From JALYNX01 sp963749415 (GTDB taxonomy: Bacteria; Actinomycetota; Acidimicrobiia; Spongiisociales; ZC4RG35), in NCBI GenBank assembly GCA_963749415.1, contig CAVVMG010000001.1, forward strand, positions 2,108,001 through 2,172,000: 64,000 bases of DNA. Direction: 5' to 3'. The position numbers and the translations under genes were made by a program. This document shows, one piece after another, positions 34,276-42,997 of this stretch. Below the pieces are notes generated by a model, which was not told the origin of the DNA, made no database searches, and saw only the letters and a program-made list of their open reading frames with translations. Numbering within the stretch: the stretch's first letter is position 1; the number at the start of each line of letters is the position of its first letter.

Positions 34276-34713
34276 TCAGCTCTGTTCGGCCACACGCTTG
34301 CGCAGGCCGCGCAATGCTGTGGTGACGATCTGCTTTTCGGCCTGCCTCATCAGGAAGCCTGGCATCGTGAAGTTCAACTCGACCTTCAGCCCATATAGGA
34401 CCTCGGTAGCCCCGTCGCTGGGTGTGAAGGTGTAGGAGCCTTCGAGCATCTTCAGGTCCTCGTTCTCCTCGGCGACCCAGCTCAAGCGTTCGGGCCGATC
34501 GTGCTGGTATTGGAGCACATACTCGATCTCCTTGACCATCACCTCGATGACAAAGCGGGCTCGGACCACCTCTTCTCGGGGCCCGCGCTCCAGGATCTCC
34601 ACCTCTTTGACCCCGGTTGCCCACTCCGGATACGAGGCAATGTCGGCAGCAGTGTCATAGAGCAGCTCGGCCGGGGCGTCGATTTCCAGGCTCTGAAAGG
34701 TTCCCTCGGCCAT
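34276..34713 (-). CDS. SRPBCC/polyketide-cyclase-like protein
   Basis: A 145-residue protein with the helix-grip (START-like) fold pattern. It begins TFQSLEIDAPAELLYDTAAD and continues IASYPEWATGVKEVEILERG, a stretch shared by coenzyme-Q-binding and polyketide-cyclase relatives. The fold encloses a hydrophobic pocket, so lipid or polyketide-like ligands are likely. It is the first gene of the coupled operon with the ArsA-like ATPase, the 60-aa protein and the DUF1232 protein. Confidence 0.85.
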   Translation of the reverse strand: MAEGTFQSLEIDAPAELLYDTAADIASYPEWATGVKEVEILERGPREEVVRARFVIEVMVKEIEYVLQYQHDRPERLSWVAEENEDLKMLEGSYTFTPSDGATEVLYGLKVELNFTMPGFLMRQAEKQIVTTALRGLRKRVAEQS

Positions 34714-34744
34714 CTCTCCTGTGAGTTCTCTCGGGGTTTCGAGC

Positions 34745-35524
34745 CTAGCTTGCCAACCGAGTCACATCGACGGGCAGCACCCGACCGGTGGCCCTGAAGT
34801 ATCCGACGTTTCGGCACCTCGTGGGCCCGACACGCCAGGTCGTGGCCTGTGGCTGGTGAACGTCACCGTAGAGATGGAGCCGGGGACGCTCCTTCTTCAG
34901 GTATTCGAGCAACGCCTCCGAGCCACGCTCTGCCCGACCCGTGATCACATCGGTCCGCAGCGAGGACACCGCAGGAGGGACGTGGGTGCACAGGACATCG
35001 ACCCGTCCCAGATCACCAAGCAAGGAGGCCATCTCCTGCTCCGAGATCTCACCCTCGGCTTGCAGCGGTGTCGGGGCGCCACCGCCCACGAAACCGAACC
35101 TGGCTCCGTCCAACTCGACCACGGTGCCGTGGGCATATTCGAAACCAGAGGGCAGGCTGGCGCGCAGGCTCTTGGGGCGGTCGACGTTGCCATGAATCAC
35201 ATAGCCGCGCCCTCCGTCGAGTGCGGCGGCAACCTCCTGGTACTGGGCGTCGATCGCCTCCCCGATGCGGGCCCTCACCTCTTCGAACCCGGGGCCGACC
35301 TGCTCCGACCACATGTCGCGCATCCGCTGGTAGTCGCCGACAGCCCTTGCCGCCGAAGTCTCCCGGGCGAACTCGATACCGAGCACATCGGCTACCGCGC
35401 CCTCACCGGTCCGATAGTCGGTGAGGTTGACCAGGTCCCCGAGGATGAGAATGGTGTGGCCGGTGGCCACCACCCGGCGCAGAGCCTCCAGGGCGAAGTG
35501 GACGTCGGAGATCGCAACGATCAA
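34745..35524 (-). CDS. Calcineurin-like metallophosphoesterase
   Basis: A 259-residue phosphoesterase. Metal-binding motifs are IVAISDVHF, LILGDLVNL, VIHGNVDRP, VLCTHVPP and LYGDVHQPQ. TTG at 35524 was chosen because it overlaps the upstream stop (TTGA) and places the DxH motif near the N terminus. The open frame further upstream is antiframe. The substrate is unknown. Confidence 0.88.
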   Translation of the reverse strand: MIVAISDVHFALEALRRVVATGHTILILGDLVNLTDYRTGEGAVADVLGIEFARETSAARAVGDYQRMRDMWSEQVGPGFEEVRARIGEAIDAQYQEVAAALDGGRGYVIHGNVDRPKSLRASLPSGFEYAHGTVVELDGARFGFVGGGAPTPLQAEGEISEQEMASLLGDLGRVDVLCTHVPPAVSSLRTDVITGRAERGSEALLEYLKKERPRLHLYGDVHQPQATTWRVGPTRCRNVGYFRATGRVLPVDVTRLAS

Positions 35525-35814
35525 GTCTCGGGCACCCGGGCCCCGAACCGTCCCCAAAGGCCGCCGCCGACTGCGCCGAGCAGAGCGAGGAGGAGCGCAA
35601 CCTGCCAGTTGGCCTGGAGGGAGGAGAACTCGGCCGATAGCCCGCCCATGCCGAAGCCGACGAGCACCCCGATAACCGTCCGGCCGGTGGCGCCCCACCT
35701 CCGGCCCGGGTCTCGTTCCTCATGGCCGGTGTTCTCGGCGAGGGCACCGCCCAGGATCACCACCAACAGGCCCACGAGGCCGAGGGCGAGAGCAACGGCA
35801 TACACCTTGACCAT
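35521..35814 (-). CDS. Small membrane protein, 97 aa
   Basis: It has an N-terminal helix (AVALALGLVGLLVVILGGAL), a polar loop of about 20 residues and two more hydrophobic segments (TVIGVLVGFGMGGL and VALLLALLGAVGGGLWG). No family was recognised. It overlaps the metallophosphoesterase gene by four bases, so they are probably translated together. Confidence 0.7.
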   Translation of the reverse strand: MVKVYAVALALGLVGLLVVILGGALAENTGHEERDPGRRWGATGRTVIGVLVGFGMGGLSAEFSSLQANWQVALLLALLGAVGGGLWGRFGARVPET

Positions 35815-35842
35815 TCCCGGTGAGGCTACCGGTGATCGGGGC

Positions 35843-36031
35843 TCACCCCGTTCTCCGCTCCACGGGGACCAGGCGCAACCTGGGGACCAGGCCCTCGCCG
35901 GCCAGGTTGTCGAGCGCCTCGATCTCGGAGTCGTCCAATTCGAGGGGACAGACGGCCAGGAGAAAGGTCACGACACAGTCATCACAGGCCTGGGTGTCCC
36001 GCATCGCACATTGCCGGCAATCGATGAGCAA
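35843..36031 (-). CDS. Small cysteine-rich conserved protein, 62 aa
   Basis: The first 25 residues hold CRQCAMRDTQACDDCVVTFL with four cysteines in CxxC...CxxC spacing, then a short leucine-rich helix. This pattern recurs in actinobacterial short proteins of unknown role. It probably binds zinc or a small metal cluster. GGAGG precedes the ATG. Confidence 0.75.
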   Translation of the reverse strand: MLIDCRQCAMRDTQACDDCVVTFLLAVCPLELDDSEIEALDNLAGEGLVPRLRLVPVERRTG

Positions 36032-36082
36032 TTCGCACCTCCTGGTGGAGAACGTACAAATCGCCTGGGACAGAAAGATTTT

Positions 36083-36118
36083 CGGGCCTCAGGCCCCGGG
36101 CTGGTGGCCCGAGGCCCG
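36083..36118 (-). terminator. Hairpin terminator of the osmoprotectant transporter operon
   Basis: An 8-bp stem (36083-36090 with 36111-36118, CGGGCCTC/GAGGCCCG) encloses a second GGGC/GCCC stem. On the minus strand it comes about 14 bases after the binding-protein stop and is followed by AAAATCTTTCT. That resembles an intrinsic terminator with a weak U tract. Confidence 0.55.
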
Positions 36119-36132
36119 CGGCTCGATGTGTG

Positions 36133-37041
36133 TTATTCCTCGAGGAACCCGTTGCTGGTCAACCACTCCGTGGCGAGCACGGCCGGGTCCTCCTGGTCGA
36201 GGTCCGCCCTCTTGTTGAGCTCGGTCAGGTCCTCGGTGGTGATGGCTGCGGTGTAGGACTCGAGAAGCGCCACCAGCTCGTCGCCATAGGCATCGACGAC
36301 GTCCATGCGGATCGCGGGGGCGATGTTCTCCGCCGGGTTGAGTCCCTGGTCGTCCTCCAGGGCGACCCAGCCGTTGGCGGCGATGATCCCCTGGGTGCTG
36401 AACAGGAGCGCGACATCGATCTCCCCGCCCTCGAGGGCGGCAATGGTGATCGGCCCTGCGTCGTCGAGCGGGGTGAACTCAGAGAAGGTGATGCCGTAGA
36501 CCTCTTCGAGGCCTGGCAGGCAGAGGGGCCGCTCCGGGCACTCGGGGGGCCCGCCGAGGATCAGCTCACCGGCCACAGGCTGCAGGTCCGAGACCGTGGT
36601 CAGCCCATGCTCGGTGGCAGTCTCCTCGGTGACCACGAAGGCGTTCTTGTCCTGCGCCGGGCCGAAGGCGAGCAGGGTCACGCCCAACTCCTCGAACGCG
36701 GCCTTGGCTGCCTCCCAGGTTGCGTCGGAATCGGCGGAAGCCTCGACTTCGAGGAATCCGGCGAGGGTGCCGATGTACTCGGGGACCACGTCGATCTCAC
36801 CAGACTCCAGTGCCGGCTTCACGACTTCCCGGTTCCCCAGGTTCATGTGCCGCTCGACCGTATAGCCGTTGGCCTCCAGGCCCTGGGCATAGATCTCGGC
36901 GATGATCACCGATTCGTTGAATCCGAACGATGCCACCTTGATCGGATCGCCTTCGGTTGCGCCGTCACCCGATCCGCAGGCCGTGGCCAAGAGCGCCAGG
37001 CCCAGGATCGCCCCAACGGCGCGGAAGCGGGAGCTCCGCAT
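36133..37041 (-). CDS. Osmoprotectant ABC transporter substrate-binding lipoprotein
   Basis: A 302-residue lipoprotein of the OpuAC/ProX type-2 family that binds glycine betaine, choline or related quaternary amines. The signal peptide ends in a lipobox around LLATACGSG. Family features are FGFNESVIIAEIYAQGLEAN, NREVVKPALESGEIDVVPEY and EVYGITFSEFTPLD. ATG at 37041 has an AAGGAG site. It is the last gene of an ATPase-permease-permease-binding protein operon; a hairpin precedes it at 37070-37089. Confidence 0.9.
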   Translation of the reverse strand: MRSSRFRAVGAILGLALLATACGSGDGATEGDPIKVASFGFNESVIIAEIYAQGLEANGYTVERHMNLGNREVVKPALESGEIDVVPEYIGTLAGFLEVEASADSDATWEAAKAAFEELGVTLLAFGPAQDKNAFVVTEETATEHGLTTVSDLQPVAGELILGGPPECPERPLCLPGLEEVYGITFSEFTPLDDAGPITIAALEGGEIDVALLFSTQGIIAANGWVALEDDQGLNPAENIAPAIRMDVVDAYGDELVALLESYTAAITTEDLTELNKRADLDQEDPAVLATEWLTSNGFLEE

Positions 37042-37069
37042 GGGTATCTCCTTCTTTTTGGATATTGAA

Positions 37070-37089
37070 GAGCCCCGTCGCCGGGGCTC
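37070..37089 (-). promoter_or_regulatory. Perfect hairpin between permease and binding-protein genes
   Basis: An 8-bp perfect stem (GAGCCCCG/CGGGGCTC) with a 4-base loop lies in the 86-base gap before the binding-protein gene. It has no following T run, so it probably shapes transcript stability or processing rather than ending transcription. Binding proteins are usually needed in excess over permeases, which fits. Confidence 0.5.
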
Positions 37090-37127
37090 CTGCGAGTCCA
37101 ACCGTAGAGGGTGAATCTCGATTCCCG

Positions 37128-37814
37128 TTATCTGCTTACCCGCAACCCGCGCGGGGTAGTCGCCCGCTGTGTCGCCGACAAGCCGAGCTCGGCGGCGATC
37201 GCGAGCAGGCCCACTAGGACCGCCCCCACGATCAATTCGCCGACGTCCTGCTGGGCGAACCCGTCGACGATGAATCGGCCAAGGCCGCCCCACGCTACGA
37301 GCGCGCCCAGGGTGGCGGTGGCGATCACCTGGACGAAGGCGATGCGGACCCCTTCCATGATCAAGGGCATCGACAACGGGAGCTCGACCCCCGTGAGAAC
37401 CTCGCGCTCGGTGAGACCCATCCCCCGGGCGGATTCCAGCGTCGAAGGCTCCACCGTTTGGATCCCAGCGACCGTGTTGGTGAACATCGGAGGCGCTGCC
37501 AGGGCGATCAGGGCGACGAGGACCGCCCACGGCTCCCCGATGCCGGCTCCGATCTGGACGAAGATGAGGAAGGCGATGGCGAGCACGCCAAACGAAGGGA
37601 CGGCGCGCCCGACGTTGACCACAGCCGTAGCGATGTCCGACCCCTTCCGGATGTGGCCAAGCCAGATGGCGAGCGGGAGCACCAGGATGGCGGCTACGAC
37701 GACCGCGGCAACCGATACCCAGAGATGCTCCCCGAGTCGTGCCCAAATCGACGTCGGCCCTGACCACGTCGATGGCTCGGTCAGGAATTCCTTGACCGAC
37801 TCCCAAACGGTCAT
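37128..37814 (-). CDS. Osmoprotectant ABC transporter permease (second)
   Basis: A 228-residue permease with about five to six helices and the binding-protein-dependent transport EAA-type loop (STLESARGMGLTEREVLTGVELPLSMPLI). It pairs with the upstream permease to form a heterodimer. ATG at 37814 overlaps the upstream gene's stop (ATGA). The open frame beyond that is antiframe. Confidence 0.9.
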   Translation of the reverse strand: MTVWESVKEFLTEPSTWSGPTSIWARLGEHLWVSVAAVVVAAILVLPLAIWLGHIRKGSDIATAVVNVGRAVPSFGVLAIAFLIFVQIGAGIGEPWAVLVALIALAAPPMFTNTVAGIQTVEPSTLESARGMGLTEREVLTGVELPLSMPLIMEGVRIAFVQVIATATLGALVAWGGLGRFIVDGFAQQDVGELIVGAVLVGLLAIAAELGLSATQRATTPRGLRVSR

Positions 37815-38482
37815 CCGGCCCTCCTCGCCCACGGGCTGAGCATTCGCTGCAACCAGACGAATCCCAGGTCGAGCAGCGTCGCGAGCAAAACCGAGAGCAC
37901 CACACCGACCAGGATCTGAGTCCAGAAGAAGGTGTTCAGGCCGCGGAGAATGAAGTATCCGTACCCACCAAGGCCGAGCACCGCGGTCACGGTCACCAGG
38001 CCAACCGTGGTCACCGTGGCAATGCGGAGCCCGGCGATGATCACCGGAAGGGCGAGCGGGACCTCCATCCTCCAGAACCGCGACCGCCGGGTGTAGCCCA
38101 TCCCGTCGGCAGCTTCGAGGACTGCATCCGGAACCGAGTCGATGCCGGCGACCAAGTTGCGGACGATGATGAGCAGGGTGTACGAGGTGAGTGCGATGAC
38201 CGCATTGGTTGCGTTCAACCCCACTACCGGCACGAGGAGGGCGAACAGGGCCAGTGACGGGATCGTGTAGAGGAGGCCTGTCACCCAGGTGATGGGGGTG
38301 TATGTCCAACGCCGGCGAAGCACGAGCGCGGTCAGGCCCAGCGAGATGATCAGTCCGAGGGCAACCGACACCGCGGTCAGCGAAAGGTGCTGCCAGGTGC
38401 GGTCCGCGATCTCACCGAGGTTCCTCGAGATCCATTCCCAGTCGATCAACGGCGATGACGCCTGCGCCCACAGCGGGCTCAC
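37811..38482 (-). CDS. Osmoprotectant ABC transporter permease (first)
   Basis: A 223-residue permease of the same family with the loop DSVPDAVLEAADGMGYTRRS followed by RFWRMEVPLALPVII. The short N-terminal part before the first helix is SSPLIDWEWISRNLGEIADR. GTG at 38482 overlaps the ATPase stop (GTGA). The pair of near-equal permeases is typical of Opu/ProW systems. Confidence 0.9.
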   Translation of the reverse strand: MSPLWAQASSPLIDWEWISRNLGEIADRTWQHLSLTAVSVALGLIISLGLTALVLRRRWTYTPITWVTGLLYTIPSLALFALLVPVVGLNATNAVIALTSYTLLIIVRNLVAGIDSVPDAVLEAADGMGYTRRSRFWRMEVPLALPVIIAGLRIATVTTVGLVTVTAVLGLGGYGYFILRGLNTFFWTQILVGVVLSVLLATLLDLGFVWLQRMLSPWARRAG

Positions 38483-39567
38483 TCGGTGATCTCCTCGGCG
38501 ATCCCCTCCAGGTCGAGCATGCCCTTGTAGACACCATCGTCGACCACCATCGCCACCCGAGCATGGCTGGTGACGACGGCATCGAGGGCGGATCGGAGCG
38601 ATGCGCCGCCGCTCAGGGTGACCAGGAAGGGCTTGGGATCGAGATCGCGCAACGGCCGGGACCCGATCTCCGAGCCGTCGACCCACCCCAGGAGACGGCC
38701 ATCTTCGAGGAGCCCCACCCATCCCACCGACTCCTCCCCCATGACTTTCCTCGCCTCGTCCGGGGAGGCGGTGATGTCGACTACGGGGCCCCATCGCATG
38801 GCCGCCTCATCCACCGGGAGCAGGGCTAGCCGCTTCAGGCCCCGCTCCCCACCGAGGAAATCCTTGACGAACGGATTGGCCGGGTTGGCGAGGATGTTCT
38901 CCGGCCGGTCGTATTGCTCCAGCACCCCGCCCACGTTGAGGATCGCCATCCGGTCGCCGAGCAGGATCGCCTCGTCGACGTCGTGTGTGACGAAGACCAC
39001 CGTCTTGCCAAGGCGCTCCTGGAGGTCGCGGAACTCGTGCTGCAGGCGCTTGCGCACGATCGGGTCGACGGCACCGAAAGGCTCGTCCATGAGAAGGACC
39101 GGCGGGTCGGCCGCCAGGGCCCGGGCGACGCCGACCCGCTGCTGCTGGCCACCGGAGAGAGCCGCCGGATACCGTTCGAGCATCTCTGGGTCGAGGCCGA
39201 CAACCTCCACCAACTCATTGACTCGCTCTTTGATCCGTTCCGGCTCCCATCCGAGCAGGGTGGGAACCGTGGCGATGTTCTCGGCGATGGTTCGATGCGG
39301 GAAGAGCCCGATCTGCTGGATCACGTAGCCGATCGAACGGCGCAACTCGTGAGGCGGAGTCGCCAACGCGTCCTCGCCGCCGATCAGGATCTTTCCTGAC
39401 GTGGGCTCGATGATCCTGTTGATCATCTTCAGAGTCGTGGTCTTTCCGCACCCGGAAGGCCCGACCAGAGTCACGAACTCACCCTTCCCCACCTCCAAGG
39501 TGAGGCTGTCGACCGCGGGCCGGGAGGCGCCGGGGAAAACCTTGGTCACGGCATCGAGGCGGATCAT
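38479..39567 (-). CDS. Osmoprotectant ABC transporter ATPase with CBS domains
   Basis: A 362-residue ATPase of the OpuCA/ProV family. Walker A is GPSGCGKTTTLKM, the signature is LSGGQQQRVGVARAL, Walker B is LLMDEPFGAVD and the H-loop is VTHDVDEA. Two CBS-like repeats lie after residue 250; in relatives they sense ionic strength. ATG at 39567 was chosen from family alignment, although a GTG at 39594 is possible and neither has a clear ribosome site. Confidence 0.92.
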   Translation of the reverse strand: MIRLDAVTKVFPGASRPAVDSLTLEVGKGEFVTLVGPSGCGKTTTLKMINRIIEPTSGKILIGGEDALATPPHELRRSIGYVIQQIGLFPHRTIAENIATVPTLLGWEPERIKERVNELVEVVGLDPEMLERYPAALSGGQQQRVGVARALAADPPVLLMDEPFGAVDPIVRKRLQHEFRDLQERLGKTVVFVTHDVDEAILLGDRMAILNVGGVLEQYDRPENILANPANPFVKDFLGGERGLKRLALLPVDEAAMRWGPVVDITASPDEARKVMGEESVGWVGLLEDGRLLGWVDGSEIGSRPLRDLDPKPFLVTLSGGASLRSALDAVVTSHARVAMVVDDGVYKGMLDLEGIAEEITE

Positions 39568-39626
39568 TGCTGGGGAGGTGACCGAGGGCTCCACGGAGCG
39601 ATGACCCTAGGTGGAGGGGCCCGGGA

Positions 39627-40538
39627 TCAGCCCACTTCGTCGAGGAATGCGAGCACCTCGTCTGTGTATTTCGCCGGGTCGGCATCGTAGGAGCCGACGT
39701 GGTCCGCTCCCTCGACCTGGATCAGGCGGACCAGATCGGGCTTGGCCTCGGTGAGCTCGATGCTCTCGCTGATAGGCACGGTCATATCAGCGGTCCCATG
39801 GTGGATGAGAACCGGTTGACGAAGAGAGCTCACCGACTTTTCGACGTAATCGAGGGACTGCCAGTTCACCCCGATGCGGAGGGAAGTGAAGAACTTGGCA
39901 ACAGCAGTGAGCGTGGGCGGGACGTTGAACGGGAGAATCGGGAGCTCCCGCTCCGCCGCGTTGTACTCAACTGTCTCGCCGAAGTCGAGGTTCGGAGAAT
40001 CGAGGAGCACCCCGGCCACCGAATCCAAAGCCTGGCGGTACATGAAGGACATCACGTGTGCCCCGCCGGTCGAGTACCCGTTGAGTACCACGTTGTCGGC
40101 ACCGTTGTCCAGGGCATACGCCACAGCCCCCGAGACGTCCTCCCACTCCGTGGCTCCGTACTGGTAATACCCCGACGGGTCCTCCTGCTGGAGATCGTCG
40201 TTGCGATATGTGATCGCCAGCTGCGGATAGCCGGCCTCCTGGAGCGGGGCGAACATCGGCTCCGCCTCCGCGGGGGTGGTTCCCTTCCCGTGGACGTGGA
40301 TCACCCAGGTGGTGCCACCGGCGGGCAGGTACCAGGCGTCCATCGTCCCCAGAGGTGAGGAATAGGAGATTTCCTCCAGCTCGTAGTCACCCTGGGTCAC
40401 CACCAAATCGTCGGCGTCGATGACGAAGCCATCCTGGATGAGCTCCCCGGAGAAATACCAGCCGCCTGCGATATGGAACACCAGGGCGAGGGCCACGAGG
40501 CCCCAAAAGGCGCCCCAAAGAAACGTCTTCAGTTTCAC
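39627..40538 (-). CDS. Membrane-anchored alpha/beta hydrolase
   Basis: A 303-residue protein with an N-terminal membrane helix (about residues 5-27) and an alpha/beta hydrolase fold outside. The nucleophile is S156 in GYSTGG, the acid is likely the Asp in HHGTADMTVP, and the histidine lies in EGADHVGSYD. HVHGKGTTP forms the oxyanion region. The substrate is unknown. The GTG start lies eight bases after CAGAAT, a possible leaderless promoter. Confidence 0.85.
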   Translation of the reverse strand: MKLKTFLWGAFWGLVALALVFHIAGGWYFSGELIQDGFVIDADDLVVTQGDYELEEISYSSPLGTMDAWYLPAGGTTWVIHVHGKGTTPAEAEPMFAPLQEAGYPQLAITYRNDDLQQEDPSGYYQYGATEWEDVSGAVAYALDNGADNVVLNGYSTGGAHVMSFMYRQALDSVAGVLLDSPNLDFGETVEYNAAERELPILPFNVPPTLTAVAKFFTSLRIGVNWQSLDYVEKSVSSLRQPVLIHHGTADMTVPISESIELTEAKPDLVRLIQVEGADHVGSYDADPAKYTDEVLAFLDEVG

Positions 40539-40559
40539 GGCGGCTGATTCTGCCCGGAA

Positions 40560-41465
40560 TCAGGCCGCTGGCAACGACAAACCTCCGACGAGGTGCTCGT
40601 CGCGGTCGGTCACCGGGATCGGATCGTCGCCAAAGGTAGGAGCCAGTGCGCTGGCCTCGTCGAGGGTCTCGTCGACTTTGGCGGACAGGGCGTCCTCCAT
40701 CAGGGCGGCCACCGCTGAGTCCCCGGCCTCGACCAGCCTCTCCCGACGTACCAGGCCCACGAGCACGCCATCGTCGGCCACCGCCAGGACCTTTTCCTTG
40801 TGCATGCGCAGCGTGTCGTCGGCCTGGCGAAGAGGGCCGACGAACACAGGCTCACCCATCCAGCGGAACACCCGATCCGGGGCGCTACGGACCATCACCG
40901 CGCCTGCCTGTGCTCGGCTCCGGAGGCGTGCGCCCGGGCCCAGCATCGAGCGCTGCAGCCACGAGCCGCCGGGAGCCCCGAGCACGAGCAGAGAGCCTTC
41001 GTCGAGATCCTGGGCGAGGGAGCTGATGCCCTCGACATCGATGACCCGCCCGCTCAGGCCGGGCACCGTGAGCGCGATGCGCTCCAGCATCGAATGGGCG
41101 GTGGCGGTGTCGTCACCGGGGCTGATCGCCGAGACCATCTCGGCGTCGACACCGAGGCGCTCCCCAAGTACGGCTGCCGTCCTGGCGGCCAGCACCGAAT
41201 GGGGCCCGCCGGCGACCGTCGCCACCACTCCGGTCACGTTTTCCGGGTTGAACCCGACGGGGACGGCCACGCTGACCAGTTCGAAGGAGCCCGGGAGGCG
41301 CCGGGTCACCAAGAGGTCGGCGCGGTGATTGATGCACTCCTCGACCAGGTCCCCTGTGATCCGGTTCGAGTCGCCGCCGTTGAGCAAATCGGCCAGTTCG
41401 GAGCATCCCTTGCCCCGGGTCCAGACCACAGACATCCGTCTCGCCCCGCTGCGACCCGCCGTCAT
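40560..41465 (-). CDS. Universal-stress-like protein with possible C-terminal CBS pair
   Basis: A 301-residue protein. The middle (GVVATVAGGPHSVLAARTAA ... AQDLDEGSLLVLGAPGGSWL) looks like the last part of a UspA-type nucleotide-binding fold. The C-terminal third (ADDTLRMHKEKVLAVADDGV ... DDPIPVTDRDEHLVGGLSL) resembles two CBS motifs. Such fusions sense adenine nucleotides. The ribosome site GGAGGGAG precedes the ATG. The family assignment is moderate. Confidence 0.6.
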   Translation of the reverse strand: MTAGRSGARRMSVVWTRGKGCSELADLLNGGDSNRITGDLVEECINHRADLLVTRRLPGSFELVSVAVPVGFNPENVTGVVATVAGGPHSVLAARTAAVLGERLGVDAEMVSAISPGDDTATAHSMLERIALTVPGLSGRVIDVEGISSLAQDLDEGSLLVLGAPGGSWLQRSMLGPGARLRSRAQAGAVMVRSAPDRVFRWMGEPVFVGPLRQADDTLRMHKEKVLAVADDGVLVGLVRRERLVEAGDSAVAALMEDALSAKVDETLDEASALAPTFGDDPIPVTDRDEHLVGGLSLPAA

Positions 41466-41580
41466 CCCGCTCCCTCCATGGTGGACACCCGACTACGCCC
41501 GTACACGATAAGCACAACGTCGCGGGTTGTCCCCGGGTTTCTCCGGACATCATGGTCGGCGTCGGTGACAAGATTGGGGC

Positions 41581-42177
41581 ATGCAGTTCAGAGATGTGAT
41601 CGCCCGGCGCCGCATGGTCCGCAACTACCTCCCCGACCCCATCGAGATGGCGTCCGTGGGCCGCATCGTGGACGCCGCCCTGCGCGCCCCATCGGCGGGA
41701 TACTCCCAGGGCCTCGGCATCGTGATCGTCACCGACGCGGATCGCCGGCGTGAGATCGCTGCCCTCGGCGAGGAGCGCGAATATGTCGCCGCCGGCTTCG
41801 ATCCCTGGATATCGCGGGCCCCGGTCCACATCGTGCTCTCCGTCAGCGAAGAGGCTTATCACCAGCGTTACCGGGAAGCCGACAAGCTGGGCCCCGATGG
41901 CGAGGAGATCGAATGGCCCGTCCCCTACTGGTGGGTGGACGCCGGCGCGGCGCTGATGGGCATGCTCCTTGCCGCTGTCGACGAGGGGCTGTCCGCCGGC
42001 TTCCTCGGGGTCCACTCCTTTCCCGGGCTCGCCACCTTGCTCGGCCTCCCCCCGGACCAGTCTCCAATCGGGGTGGTAACCGTCGGCAAGGCGGCGCCCG
42101 ACCGACGGTCCGGTTCTCTCGCCCGCGGGCCACGCCCTCGCGACGCCGTTGTCCATCTCGAGACCTGGGCGGGTTAG
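41581..42177 (+). CDS. Nitroreductase family protein
   Basis: A 198-residue FMN-dependent oxidoreductase. FMN-binding residues are in VIARRRMVRNYLPDP and ALRAPSAGYSQG; the core continues DAGAALMGMLLAAVDEGLSAGF and ends with IGVVTVGKAAP. The substrate is unknown; some relatives act with F420-type or cobalamin pathways. It overlaps the RNA methyltransferase GTG by one base. Confidence 0.88.
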   Translation: MQFRDVIARRRMVRNYLPDPIEMASVGRIVDAALRAPSAGYSQGLGIVIVTDADRRREIAALGEEREYVAAGFDPWISRAPVHIVLSVSEEAYHQRYREADKLGPDGEEIEWPVPYWWVDAGAALMGMLLAAVDEGLSAGFLGVHSFPGLATLLGLPPDQSPIGVVTVGKAAPDRRSGSLARGPRPRDAVVHLETWAG

Positions 42178-42971
42178 TGGCCGACGTCGAGCTGACCTCG
42201 ACCTCGAATCCGAGGATCAAGCGCCTGATCGGGCTCAAGCAACGCGAGCGCCGGGACCAGGAAGGCGCGTTCCTGGTCGAGGGAGCCCGCCACCTGGAGC
42301 GCGCCCTCGCTGCAGGGCAAACGCCGATCGAGATCTACTACGTGCCGGGGCATTTCGATCCGTCAGACCTCCCGGGCGTCGAAGCACATTCCTGCTCGGA
42401 GGCGGCACTTTCCCGGGCGTCGTATCGGGGAAACCACGACGGTGTCATCGCCGTGTTCCGCCAGTTCGAACACGGGCTCGATCGGATTCACCCCGGGTCC
42501 TCTCCCCTGCTGCTGCTGGCCGAGGGCCTGGAGAAACCGGGGAATCTGGGGGCGATCCTCCGGACCGCTGACGCGGTCTCGGCGGACGCCGTGGTCGCCT
42601 TGGGGGGCCCGATCGACGTCTTCAACCCCAACGTTGTCCGGGCCTCCACCGGCGCCCTGTTCACGGTGCCCGTCGCCGTCGCCGAGCTGGCTCCAACGGT
42701 CGATTGGCTATCCGGGCTCGGAATCGAGCTGATCGCGGCCAGCCCCGACGGCGCCGCTGCCTATTGGTCGGTGAACCTCACCGGGCCGTGTGCCTTGGTC
42801 GTCGGCTCCGAGAGCGAGGGCCTCAGCGCCGAGGCACGGGACGCCGCCGACCAGGTGGTACAGATCCCGATGCACGGCATGACCGATTCGCTCAACGCCT
42901 CGGTGAGTCTGGCCCTGCTCGCCTATGAGGCGCTCCGGCAAAGGGAAGGCACAGGACAAGCCAAGCGTTGA
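42177..42971 (+). CDS. TrmH/SpoU family RNA methyltransferase
   Basis: A 264-residue SPOUT enzyme. It has an N-terminal substrate-binding domain (SNPRIKRLIGLKQRERRDQE ... FLVEGARHLERAL) and the SpoU motifs LLLLAEGLEKPGNLGAILRT, LVVGSESEGLS and IPMHGMTDSLNASVSLALLA. It probably 2'-O-methylates 23S rRNA or tRNA; the target cannot be told. GTG at 42177 shares its first base with the nitroreductase stop. Confidence 0.92.
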   Translation: MADVELTSTSNPRIKRLIGLKQRERRDQEGAFLVEGARHLERALAAGQTPIEIYYVPGHFDPSDLPGVEAHSCSEAALSRASYRGNHDGVIAVFRQFEHGLDRIHPGSSPLLLLAEGLEKPGNLGAILRTADAVSADAVVALGGPIDVFNPNVVRASTGALFTVPVAVAELAPTVDWLSGLGIELIAASPDGAAAYWSVNLTGPCALVVGSESEGLSAEARDAADQVVQIPMHGMTDSLNASVSLALLAYEALRQREGTGQAKR

Positions 42972-42997
42972 CATCGAACATGTGTTCGATTTAGCCT
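42968..42997 (+). promoter_or_regulatory. SOS promoter with perfect LexA box
   Basis: TTGACA (42968-42973) and TAGCCT (42992-42997) are spaced by 18 bases. The spacer holds TCGAACATGTGTTCGA (42974-42989), a perfect palindrome matching the Gram-positive/actinobacterial LexA box TCGAAC-N4-GTTCGA. LexA bound here would block RNA polymerase. The nuclease GTG lies nine bases after the -10, so the message is probably leaderless. This is the clearest regulatory site in the window. Confidence 0.85.
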
